Shown: one piece after another, positions 50,419-59,072 of the stretch
How the letters are laid out: every line of letters begins with the position of its first letter
How positions within the stretch are numbered: position 1 is the first letter of the stretch
DNA from: Methanosphaera sp. BMS
GTDB taxonomy: Archaea; Methanobacteriota; Methanobacteria; Methanobacteriales; Methanobacteriaceae
NCBI RefSeq assembly: GCF_003268005.1
Contig: NZ_CP014213.1
Location: forward strand, 1,240,001 to 1,304,000
DNA length: 64,000 nt
Direction: 5' to 3'
Notes under the pieces: model-generated
Told to the model about the DNA's origin: nothing
Database searches by the model: none
The model's input: only the letters and a program-made list of their open reading frames with translations
Program-made: the position numbers and the translations under genes

Positions 50419-51564
50419 ATGGACATTAGTGACATTTTATTACATGACGAGACAATCTTTCAGGACATGACAGTATTCAACTCAGATTACATCCCTGAAA
50501 ACTTCAAGCTAAGACAGGCACAAATGGAAGAGATGGCATTATCATTAAGACCTGCACTGCTCAAGGGCAAGCCTATAAACAACCTTATACTGGGACCACC
50601 GGCTACCGGTAAGACAACTGCAATCAAGAAGCTGTTTGAAATGGCCGACTTCGACTGTGACGACACGTTGATATGCGTATACATCAACTGTCAGCTGCAC
50701 TCAACAAAATTCGACATATTCAGTCAGATATACAAGAAGATATTCGGACATGCCCCTCCTGAGACGGGTGTCCCATTTTCAAGGATATACAACAAGATAA
50801 TGAATCATCTTATCGAATCGGATAAAGCATTGATAGTTGCATTGGATGACATCAACCACCTCTTTGCAAGCAACATGATCAGTGAAGTATTTTATGACAT
50901 TCTAAGGGCATATGAATCCTTTGAAGGTGTACGTACAGGACTGTTTGGCGTACTGAGTGACCTTAACTTCAGACATGTTCTTGACCAGAACGTAGGATCA
51001 ATATTCAATGCAAATGAGATAAACTTCAATCCATACACATATGATGAAACGTACAAGATACTTGAGGAAAGGGTACGTCTTGGATTTTTCCCGGGTGTCA
51101 TCTCGGATGATCTTATAGAACAAATAACCGATTACACCTATGAAAGTGGAGATTTACGACTGGGAATTGACCTGTTAAGAACAAGCGGAAACAATGCAGA
51201 GATAAACGCTTCACGTAAGATAACACAGGAAGATGTTGATAAGGCAATCAAGAGTGCTACAAGCATGAGCCTCAATTACATACTCGACGCATTAAATGAA
51301 AATGAACAGAAACTACTATTGTACATTGCAAGGGCAAGTGAGGAAGAGTTAACATCGGGTAAACTATACAAGGGATATAAGAGGGAAAATAACATAAGCT
51401 ATCCTACATTCAATCGTCTTGTAAACAAGCTTGAATTCTACAGACTGATAGATACCACCTATACCAGTACAGGCAAAGTAGGAAACAGCAGAATCATCAC
51501 ACTGCGATTTGACAGTAAGGACATTAAAGAAAATCTTAAACAACATGCCCCTAAACTATATTAA
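50419..51564 (+). CDS. cdc6: Orc1/Cdc6 replication initiator
   Basis: A 381-residue AAA+ protein that binds origin repeats and recruits MCM. Walker A GPPATGKTT (residues 59-67), Walker B ALIVALDDIN (about 135-144), an arginine-rich sensor 2 region (SGDLRLGIDLLR, about 241) and a C-terminal winged helix from about 300 (TYNRL-type, here SYPTFNRLVNKLEF). Length fits the family. GGGAG upstream of the ATG. Archaeal origins often lie beside such genes. Confidence 0.94.
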   Translation: MDISDILLHDETIFQDMTVFNSDYIPENFKLRQAQMEEMALSLRPALLKGKPINNLILGPPATGKTTAIKKLFEMADFDCDDTLICVYINCQLHSTKFDIFSQIYKKIFGHAPPETGVPFSRIYNKIMNHLIESDKALIVALDDINHLFASNMISEVFYDILRAYESFEGVRTGLFGVLSDLNFRHVLDQNVGSIFNANEINFNPYTYDETYKILEERVRLGFFPGVISDDLIEQITDYTYESGDLRLGIDLLRTSGNNAEINASRKITQEDVDKAIKSATSMSLNYILDALNENEQKLLLYIARASEEELTSGKLYKGYKRENNISYPTFNRLVNKLEFYRLIDTTYTSTGKVGNSRIITLRFDSKDIKENLKQHAPKLY

Positions 51565-51592
51565 GTAAATATATTACTTAATCCAATCACAC

Positions 51593-51600
51593 TTTTTTTT
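51593..51600 (+). terminator. oligo-T terminator after cdc6
   Basis: Eight T after CACAC, 29 bp past the cdc6 stop and just before the archease leader. Confidence 0.5.
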
Positions 51601-51628
51601 ATGAAACAATTATGAGGAAGATATTATT

Positions 51629-52054
51629 ATGGATAAATTCAATTATTTTGAGACAACAGCAGATATAGGCATAGATGTAAGGGCAAACAGCATAGAGGAT
51701 GCCTTCATAAGCTCGGCTCTTGCCACGATGAATCTTGTAACGGACGTTGACAAGATAAATCCGGTAATAACAGAGGAAGTTGAGCTTGTATCCGAGGATT
51801 TGTACGCTTTGCTCTATGACTGGGTAACTGAGGTAATCATGCTTATGAACTGTGACTTCTTTATCGCCAACAGGTATGACTTAAAAATCACTAAAGATGA
51901 TGAGAACTACAAGTTGAGTGCAAAACTATACGGAGATACCTACGATACAAACAGGTACAACTATAAGACAGAGGTCAAGGCCATAACATACCACATGATG
52001 AAAATAGAGTCTGTTGAAAATGAGTATCATGTGAAGTTTATTGTGGATATCTAG
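51629..52054 (+). CDS. archease, RtcB activating chaperone
   Basis: A 141-residue archease that promotes guanylylation and turnover of the RNA ligase RtcB. The family N-terminal motif TADIGIDV (about 10-17) and the acidic C-terminus HVKFIVDI are present. The usual His before TAD (HTAD) is Thr here (ETTAD). AGGAAG precedes the ATG. It lies upstream of an Upf1-like helicase gene and then rtcB, which supports a shared role in tRNA splicing and RNA repair. Confidence 0.92.
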   Translation: MDKFNYFETTADIGIDVRANSIEDAFISSALATMNLVTDVDKINPVITEEVELVSEDLYALLYDWVTEVIMLMNCDFFIANRYDLKITKDDENYKLSAKLYGDTYDTNRYNYKTEVKAITYHMMKIESVENEYHVKFIVDI

Positions 52055-52133
52055 AAAATGATTTCAAAGCATAAAGTCCATAACGATAATTTTCTTATTT
52101 GACAAATCCCACATAATAATGAAGTGAAGTCCC

Positions 52134-54026
52134 ATGAAACGATATATTGAAAGATTAATAACATTAATCAACTATGAAAGAGAGGAAGAAGTCAAGGTAA
52201 TGGTCAATGAAATAAAGAAGATGACCTCCTATGAGAGAGAACAGATAGGAAGAGCCGTAAACAACATGAAGGGCAAACGCCTTGCCAAGGAACTTGGTAT
52301 GACCATAGTCCAGTACGGTAGAAAAAAGAGAATCGACTGCGAGATAAACGTGGGAGATGTTGTGCTTATCAGTACGGACAATCCCCTTAAAAGTAACCTG
52401 ACTGCAACCGTCACAGAAAAGGGCGGCAGATATCTTCAGGTGGCATTTGAATCCAAAGTACCCCGATGGGCTCTCAAGAAGAAGGTACGCCTGGATTTGT
52501 ACGTTAATGACGTGACTTTCAGGAGAATGGAGGATAACCTTAAGAACCTGTCGATTAATGCAAAACATGCACTTGAATATCATCTGAACATGAAAAGTCC
52601 CAAAAAGGAAAACGATGTCTACCTGGAATACATCGATACGTCACTGAATGATTCACAAAAACTGGCCGTTAAAAACGCGTTGTCCTCCCAGGACTTTTAT
52701 CTTATTCACGGACCCTTCGGTACAGGTAAAACCAGGACACTCGTTGAACTGATATATCAGGAACTAAGACAGGACAATAAGGTACTTGCAACGGCTGAAA
52801 GCAACACGGCCGTAGATAACCTTCTTGAAAGACTTGCCATGAATGAAAAGATAAATATAACAAGACTTGGTCATCCTCAAAGGGTATCTTCCGAAAACAT
52901 TAAACACACACTGGCATATAAAATCAACAGTCACCCCCTAGGTGCTAACCTTGAAAGCTACTATAACATCATAGATGAATATAATGAGGAAAAAACATAT
53001 TATACCAAGCCGAAGCCACAGCTGAGACGTGGATTAACCGACAATCAGATAAAAAGATGTGCCAGCAAGAACAAATCAACCCGTGGCGTGGATAAAAAGA
53101 TCATCCAGTCCATGGCCAGGTGGATTGACTATGACGAGAAGGTTAAGGAAATCTATGACAAGGTCAAGGTTCTTGAAGACAAGATAGTCAGGGAGATTAT
53201 TGAGGAAAGTGATGTTATCGTATCCACGAATTCCTCTGCGGCACTTGATGTAATAGCAAAGTACAAGTTTGACGTGGCGGTTATTGATGAGGCATCACAG
53301 ACAACCATACCAAGTGTGCTCATACCGATAGCCAAGGCACATAGATTCATACTTGCAGGTGACCACAAGCAGTTGCCCCCAACCGTTATAAGCACTGATG
53401 CATATGAGTTGGAGGAAACGTTGTTTGAATCGTTGATAGAAAAATACCCCCACAAGGGCCAGCTGCTTAATGTCCAATATCGTATGAATGATGAATTGAT
53501 GAGGTTTTCTAATAGTCAGTTCTATGATAACCTACTTGAAACCGACAGCAGTGTATTTGACATTACATTAAATGACTTTGATATTAATGATGAAAAAACC
53601 ATGGAGTTTATTGACACCAGCAACATGAACGATAACAGGGAAGCTCACCTGAACGACTCAAAATCATTCGTCAACAGAACCGAAGCCAGAATATGTATAG
53701 AGCTAGCTAACGACTACCTTGACAAAGGAGTAAAGAAGGAGGACATCGGCATTATCAGCCCATACGCCGACCAGGTAAAACTGATATCCGAACACATCGA
53801 TGTTGAAGTAAAAAGTGTCGACGGATTTCAGGGCCGTGAAAAGGAAATCATTATCATATCCACCGTACGAAGCAACGACAATGGGGAGCTGGGATTTCTC
53901 AATGACCTGCGGCGTTTGAATGTGGCCATAACACGTGCCAAACGTAAACTGATTATCGTCGGAAATCAGGATACCCTGAAGTATAACAGGACTTATGAGA
54001 AACTGATTAAGTCATCCCTTTATTAG
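52134..54026 (+). CDS. SF1B helicase, Upf1/IGHMBP2-like
   Basis: A 630-residue helicase. An N-terminal accessory beta-barrel region (residues about 60-150) precedes the motor. GPFGTGKTRT (about 192-201) is motif I, VIDEASQ motif II, LAGDHKQLPPTV motif III, VQYRMND motif IV, VDGFQGREKEIIIIS motif V and LNVAITRAK motif VI. This order is that of Upf1, Sen1 and Smubp-2 helicases, which unwind RNA or DNA 5' to 3'. It lies between archease and rtcB on the same strand, so a role on RNA is plausible. The start ATG has only a weak SD. Confidence 0.9.
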   Translation: MKRYIERLITLINYEREEEVKVMVNEIKKMTSYEREQIGRAVNNMKGKRLAKELGMTIVQYGRKKRIDCEINVGDVVLISTDNPLKSNLTATVTEKGGRYLQVAFESKVPRWALKKKVRLDLYVNDVTFRRMEDNLKNLSINAKHALEYHLNMKSPKKENDVYLEYIDTSLNDSQKLAVKNALSSQDFYLIHGPFGTGKTRTLVELIYQELRQDNKVLATAESNTAVDNLLERLAMNEKINITRLGHPQRVSSENIKHTLAYKINSHPLGANLESYYNIIDEYNEEKTYYTKPKPQLRRGLTDNQIKRCASKNKSTRGVDKKIIQSMARWIDYDEKVKEIYDKVKVLEDKIVREIIEESDVIVSTNSSAALDVIAKYKFDVAVIDEASQTTIPSVLIPIAKAHRFILAGDHKQLPPTVISTDAYELEETLFESLIEKYPHKGQLLNVQYRMNDELMRFSNSQFYDNLLETDSSVFDITLNDFDINDEKTMEFIDTSNMNDNREAHLNDSKSFVNRTEARICIELANDYLDKGVKKEDIGIISPYADQVKLISEHIDVEVKSVDGFQGREKEIIIISTVRSNDNGELGFLNDLRRLNVAITRAKRKLIIVGNQDTLKYNRTYEKLIKSSLY

Positions 54027-54439
54027 GGGTATTTGCATAAATAATTTTTTAGATTATTTATTCATTTTAAACTAACCCATAATCCAATTTTTCCCCACAT
54101 CCCACTTTTTTTAGTCACGCGTTAAATATTAAATCAGATAGTTAATGTCCCCCATTGGATGATTGCATTGAAGCTTTTTATCTGACATTTAGGAAATAAC
54201 TCTATGGCAACTACCAACATCTCACCATTTCCACTTAATTATTTTTTCATTTAATGAACATATCCCCAGTTATGAAAAATATAATTATCAGAGGACAACA
54301 TTTCCTCCAATGGAATGTATCCGAAGGAAAATAAAAAGTTCATACGAAAAAATAAAATACTATCCTAAACACATAATTATATAATAATAAATGATAAACA
54401 AATTTTTTTATAATAATAATATTTTACACGTGATAACAT
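54027..54439. other. intergenic region before rtcB
   Basis: An oligo-T terminator lies near 54106, an imperfect dyad (TTTCCT...AGGAAA) at 54301-54330, and the rtcB TATA element (TTATATAA, about 54377) about 60 bp before its ATG. No gene seen. Confidence 0.5.
54106..54112 (+). terminator. oligo-T terminator after helicase gene
   Basis: Seven T after CCCAC, 80 bp past the helicase stop. Confidence 0.4.
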
Positions 54440-55888
54440 ATGGTAACTAAAGCTGATTTAGAAAAAGTAAGAGACGGAGTATATGAAATTGCATCCAGCA
54501 AGGAAAAAGGTATGAGAGTATCTGCCAGAGTATATATGGATGATGAATCCGTAAAGACGATAGATGACGGTACCCTTCAACAAGTAGCTAACGTAGCACA
54601 CCTAGAGGGTATACAGAAAAGATCCATTGGACTTCCAGATATTCACTTCGGATACGGTTTCAGTATCGGTGGAGTGGCAGCATTTGCCGAAAACAACGGT
54701 GTCATCAGCCCAGGTGGTGTGGGTTTTGACATAAACTGTGGAGTAAGGCTTGTCAAGACAAACCTAACCAAAGAGGACATTGCACCATACATGAATGACC
54801 TGGTTGAAGACCTGTTCAAAAAGATACCATCAGGTCTAGGAAGCAACGGCATAAAACACCTTAAGGAAACAGAGATTGATGAAGTACTTCAAAACGGTGC
54901 CAAATGGGCCGTGGAAAACGGTTACGGATGGGATGAAGACCTCAAATACCTGGAAGAAAACGGTTGTATGGACATAGCAAATCCTGATGAGGTATCATCA
55001 AAGGCAAAACGTCGTGGCATTCCACAACTCGGTTCTCTCGGTAGCGGTAATCATTTCCTGGAAATCCAGACAATTGGAGACATATATGATGAGGATACCG
55101 CAAAGGTATATGGGCTTGAAAAGGACCAGGTAGTCGTTCTCATCCATACAGGTTCTCGTGGCTGCGGTTACCAGATATGTGCCGACAACCTGAGGGAGAT
55201 GGATAAGGTAGCAAAAAGATTGAAGATGGACATACCTGACAGACAACTTGCATGTGCACCGATAGACTCAGAAGAGGCACAGAAATACCTGCAGGCAATG
55301 GCATGTGGGGCAAACTATGCATGGACCAACCGTCAGATGATCCAGCACTGGCTACGTGAATCATTTGAGACAATCCTTAAACAGGACGCGGACAGCCTTG
55401 GCATGAACGTGTTATATGATGTGGCACACAATATAGTAAAACGTGAACAGCATAAGATAGGCAAGATGAACAAGACTGTCTACGTCCACCGTAAAGGTGC
55501 AACAAGGGCATTCGGTCCAGGACGTAAGGAGGTTACACAGGATTATCGTGATGTGGGACAACCTGTTCTAATACCTGGTACAATGGGTACTGCTTCATAT
55601 GTACTTGCAGGTACCGATACTGCAATGGAGGAAACCTTCGGTTCAACTGCTCACGGTGCCGGCAGGATGCTTTCAAGAAGTGGTGCTAAGAAAGAGTACA
55701 CACCTGAAGAGATATCACAGCAATTAGCCAAGAAGGGCATTGTTCTTAAGGCCAACAGTCCATCCGTTATAGCCGAAGAAGCACCTGGAGCATATAAGGA
55801 TGTTGACAGTGTTGTTAAAACGGCAAATGACACGGGTATCAGCAAACTTGTTGCACAGATGTTACCGCTTGGTGTGATTAAGGGGTAA
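54440..55888 (+). CDS. rtcB: RtcB RNA-splicing ligase
   Basis: A 482-residue ligase joining 2',3'-cyclic phosphate (or 3'-phosphate) and 5'-OH RNA ends with GTP and Mn2+, needed for tRNA intron splicing. Metal and active-site motifs are GFDINCGVR (Cys ligand, about 98), GSGNHFLE (His near 205), HTGSRGCG and the guanylylated His in TAHGAGR (His405). It ends LGVIKG as in the family. No intein. Four bp separate it from the next gene. Archease lies 2.4 kb upstream. Confidence 0.97.
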   Translation: MVTKADLEKVRDGVYEIASSKEKGMRVSARVYMDDESVKTIDDGTLQQVANVAHLEGIQKRSIGLPDIHFGYGFSIGGVAAFAENNGVISPGGVGFDINCGVRLVKTNLTKEDIAPYMNDLVEDLFKKIPSGLGSNGIKHLKETEIDEVLQNGAKWAVENGYGWDEDLKYLEENGCMDIANPDEVSSKAKRRGIPQLGSLGSGNHFLEIQTIGDIYDEDTAKVYGLEKDQVVVLIHTGSRGCGYQICADNLREMDKVAKRLKMDIPDRQLACAPIDSEEAQKYLQAMACGANYAWTNRQMIQHWLRESFETILKQDADSLGMNVLYDVAHNIVKREQHKIGKMNKTVYVHRKGATRAFGPGRKEVTQDYRDVGQPVLIPGTMGTASYVLAGTDTAMEETFGSTAHGAGRMLSRSGAKKEYTPEEISQQLAKKGIVLKANSPSVIAEEAPGAYKDVDSVVKTANDTGISKLVAQMLPLGVIKG

Positions 55889-55892
55889 TTAA

Positions 55893-56654
55893 ATGATTGG
55901 CGTTATTGGAGGAACAGGTGCCGAAGGCATACTTGACATGTACCCTCTTATTGAAAGCAGGGATATCAAAACGGACTATGGAGTAAGTCCTACAATCAGC
56001 ATACTTGAGGTTGAAAATAGACAGGTAGCATATATTCCACGTCACAGCAAAGGTCACAGTACTCCTCCACACATGATTAACTACAGGGCAAACATTGAGG
56101 CACTGCACCTGATTGGAGTAAGTGACGTATTTGCCACAAACTCCGTGGGTTCACTTGATGTTGACATACAACCTGGAACGCTGCTTATTCCGGATAACTT
56201 CATAGACTTTACAAAAAATAGGGTTCAGACATTTTATGATGATAAAGTAGTTCACATCGACTGTACCAATCCATACTGTGAGGGTTTAAGAAATCTTCTG
56301 ATTGAAGGCAATGACGTTTGTCCAAGGGGAATATACATAGCCACTGAGGGGCCACGATTCGAGACCGGTGCCGAGATTCAGTTTTATAAGAGTATCGGTG
56401 GAAAGGTTGTAGGCATGACAGGCGTACCGGAAGTGGTGTTGGCAAGGGAAAAACAGATGTGTTATGCCAGCATATGTGCCGTCAGCAACTACGCCGCATC
56501 AATATCCCCCACCAACCTTACAGTCAGTGAAGTTGTTGATGCCATGAAAATGTGTGAGGAAAATTTAATTGAATTATTGACAAGTACAATTAAAAAAACT
56601 GACAAAAATAGGGATTGTAGCTGTAAAAAATTGTTAAATGATGCAATAATATAA
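55893..56654 (+). CDS. mtnP: S-methyl-5'-thioadenosine/thioinosine phosphorylase
   Basis: A 253-residue member of the PNP/MTAP phosphorylase family. It starts MIGVIGGTGAEG, the phosphate-binding loop. RHSKGHSTPPHMINYRANIEAL, ATNSVGSLD and ATEGPRFETGAEI are family motifs; MTGVPEVVLARE sits at the base-binding site. It salvages the nucleoside from polyamine or radical SAM by-products. In methanogens the real substrate may be methylthioinosine. Four bp after rtcB, so co-transcribed; the link is not obvious beyond nucleoside salvage. Confidence 0.87.
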   Translation: MIGVIGGTGAEGILDMYPLIESRDIKTDYGVSPTISILEVENRQVAYIPRHSKGHSTPPHMINYRANIEALHLIGVSDVFATNSVGSLDVDIQPGTLLIPDNFIDFTKNRVQTFYDDKVVHIDCTNPYCEGLRNLLIEGNDVCPRGIYIATEGPRFETGAEIQFYKSIGGKVVGMTGVPEVVLAREKQMCYASICAVSNYAASISPTNLTVSEVVDAMKMCEENLIELLTSTIKKTDKNRDCSCKKLLNDAII

Positions 56655-56730
56655 ATAAGATAAAATAATAATAGAAAATATAAGAGCGTTATATTATAAA
56701 TAAAAAAAAATCTTAATCAAGGGGTGTACT

Positions 56731-57645
56731 ATGATAGACAATATCATTAATGAAATTGAAAAACTCAAAGAAGAAAAAAATGCTATAATTCTTGCACATA
56801 ATTATCAGCCAAAGGAAATTCAGGAAATAGCAGATTTTGTAGGTGACTCACTGGAGTTATGTATCAAGGCAAGCCAGGTGGATGATGCCGACATCATAGT
56901 GTTCTGTGGAGTAAACTTCATGGCAGAAACTGCCGCAATAATAAGTCCTGAGAAAAAAGTTCTACTGCCTGATAATCGTGCAAACTGTCAGATGGCAGAT
57001 ATGGTTTCACTTGAAGAGTTAAAACAGAAGAAAAGTGAAAATCCAGACAGTCCTGTGGTACTCTATGTAAACAGTCGTGCTGAAACCAAAAGCGAGGCAG
57101 ATATCGTATGTACATCAGCCAATGCGGGCAAGGTTGTAAGCAGTCTTGACGGTGACAACTTCATATTTGCACCGGACTATAACCTTGGAACATACTCAGC
57201 CAAGTTATCAGATAAAAATGCATTAATAGTACCGGAAGATGGACATTGCTATGTGCATACAATGTTTAAAGTTGAAGACATCGAAAAAGCAAGAGAGGAT
57301 CATCCAAATGCAAAGATAGTTGTACACCCAGAATGTAATGATGATGTAAGACAACTTGCAGATTATGTTGAAAGTACCGGTGGTATGGTAAGATTGGCCA
57401 AAGATCCATCAATCAAGGAGTTGGTTGTCGGGACCGAAATTGATTTGGCCACTAGGCTTAAACGTGAAAATCCCGATAAGGAATTTTATCCGTTAAGACG
57501 TGACGCCTTCTGTCTAACCATGAAACTCATAACACTTGAAAAGGTATTTGAATGTCTTAAAGAGGAAAAATACGAAGTAACAGTTGACGAGCCTATTGCA
57601 AGCAAGGCACGTGTTGCAATCCAGAGAATGTTAGATTTATCATAA
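56731..57645 (+). CDS. nadA: quinolinate synthase
   Basis: A 304-residue [4Fe-4S] enzyme that makes quinolinate from iminoaspartate and dihydroxyacetone phosphate for NAD. Cluster Cys ligands are likely in VFCGVNFMAE (about 82), CTSANA (about 130) and in FCLTMKLITLEKV (about 264). HNYQP near 23-27 and DNRANCQMAD near 97 are typical. GGGGTG lies 4 nt before the ATG; TATA-like DNA is at about 56689. No nadB/aspartate dehydrogenase or nadC lies beside it. Confidence 0.95.
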   Translation: MIDNIINEIEKLKEEKNAIILAHNYQPKEIQEIADFVGDSLELCIKASQVDDADIIVFCGVNFMAETAAIISPEKKVLLPDNRANCQMADMVSLEELKQKKSENPDSPVVLYVNSRAETKSEADIVCTSANAGKVVSSLDGDNFIFAPDYNLGTYSAKLSDKNALIVPEDGHCYVHTMFKVEDIEKAREDHPNAKIVVHPECNDDVRQLADYVESTGGMVRLAKDPSIKELVVGTEIDLATRLKRENPDKEFYPLRRDAFCLTMKLITLEKVFECLKEEKYEVTVDEPIASKARVAIQRMLDLS

Positions 57646-57662
57646 ATCTAACCACCCAACTA

Positions 57663-57669
57663 TTTTTTT
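57663..57669 (+). terminator. oligo-T terminator after nadA
   Basis: Seven T, 18 bp past the nadA stop. Confidence 0.5.
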
Positions 57670-57898
57670 AATGATTTATCCCAGAGTATAATAACCGATT
57701 TAAGTTATGCTTCAATCCGGATTATTGATTATCCACAATTATATAATATGAACCCTTTTTTTGAAAAATTTACGAGTGACTACAATATTGATGTCACCTG
57801 TTTAATTGCTCATAATTAGAAAAAAAATTTTATATGAAAATCAAAATATATAATATTATACTTTTGATAAAAATTATTCACATAAAAAGGTTGTAAAA

Positions 57899-58957
57899 AT
57901 GGAGATTAATAGAGAATTATTTGGAAAGACACGCTTTAAGCTACTGGTAGCCTTCTCATTAATCCTATTGGCAATCATCATACTCGTAACCGACAGCATT
58001 GATGCTGTCATAACCAACATTCTATGGCCACTTCTTGAGGGATCATCCGAGGGAAAAACAGTCATATTTCTTGGAATGATTGGCTTATTTATCATACTTG
58101 ATGTGGCACTTGACAAAAGCAAATTTATCAATGACAAATTCTACTTTAATGACAATAATCGATTTAGATATTTGCTGGCAACAATACTTATCCTACTTGG
58201 CTGTGCATTCTTCGGATTTATAGTGGAGTTATATATTCGTCAATCCATGGGCGTTAGTCCATTTACGATATTGACATCAATGCACCCCTATCCCAGCACA
58301 TCCAGTCCAATGCATTCACACGCATATAAATCAGTTTTCGGTATCGTTTCATATTATATGGCGCCAAGTCATGTAAATACCGGCATATCAATACTTAAGT
58401 ATGTGGCCCCATATGCATATGTTGTAATACCTGTATGGCTTGTATCATACATTACAGGATTACTTGCATTTCATAAGATGACCGGACTTAACAAGGTGGT
58501 TTGTATCATTGCATTGACTCTGGCACTTATCGGCCTGCTTGATGGAGGCTTATATTCTCAGCCGTTTTTAATAGGTATTGGATTTTTATGGCTGATGTAT
58601 TATACAAATGATGAAAAGCTGAAGCTTAAGCACTTCATAAAGCCTGTCGTTATAATGGGATATATTCTCCTGGTTGCAATGATTTGCGAGGTTGGTGGTA
58701 GTGACACGACATATCATACACTGACCGTTATAAACCAAAGCGAACCGGTTGACATGAGTGAGTATAACATTGTTGAATGTATTCAGGACGGTGAAAAAAC
58801 AACCTATGTGATGAACACGACGATACCGGATAAAGAGTTGATTACATCGGTATTTGATAAGTTTAAGGATAAAAGTGATGCAACATTCATGTCCTGGAAC
58901 TTCTACTCATACTTTGACAATCCAAATGTGGAGATATTGAATAATCATTCAGTATAA
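57899..58957 (+). CDS. polytopic membrane protein, unknown
   Basis: A 352-residue protein with about seven or eight hydrophobic segments between residues 13 and 270 and a soluble, probably extracytoplasmic C-terminal domain of about 80 residues (SGGSDT-like GGSDTTYHTLTVI onward). Between segments, residues about 128-150 carry a His/Pro/Ser/Met-rich loop (SMHPYPSTSSPMHSHAY) with three His in reach, which might bind a metal. I do not recognise the family. It is monocistronic, with its own A/T-rich promoter region and oligo-T end. A surface or transport role is possible but not shown. Confidence 0.7.
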   Translation: MEINRELFGKTRFKLLVAFSLILLAIIILVTDSIDAVITNILWPLLEGSSEGKTVIFLGMIGLFIILDVALDKSKFINDKFYFNDNNRFRYLLATILILLGCAFFGFIVELYIRQSMGVSPFTILTSMHPYPSTSSPMHSHAYKSVFGIVSYYMAPSHVNTGISILKYVAPYAYVVIPVWLVSYITGLLAFHKMTGLNKVVCIIALTLALIGLLDGGLYSQPFLIGIGFLWLMYYTNDEKLKLKHFIKPVVIMGYILLVAMICEVGGSDTTYHTLTVINQSEPVDMSEYNIVECIQDGEKTTYVMNTTIPDKELITSVFDKFKDKSDATFMSWNFYSYFDNPNVEILNNHSV

Positions 58958-58974
58958 CACCACCCGGCACCTTA

Positions 58975-58980
58975 TTTTTT
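58975..58980 (+). terminator. oligo-T terminator
   Basis: Six T, 17 bp past the stop of the unknown membrane protein. Confidence 0.35.
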
Positions 58981-59072
58981 CAAATCTTAAAAGGCATTAA
59001 TAACAGATTATTAAATAATAAATAGCATATTTAACATATATCTTTATTGACAATGATTTAATGTGATTTTTT

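Noticed and set aside
54301-54330. CTCCAATGGAA-containing dyad resembling an origin recognition box
   Set aside because: Only a single imperfect copy, far from cdc6; real origins carry several repeats.
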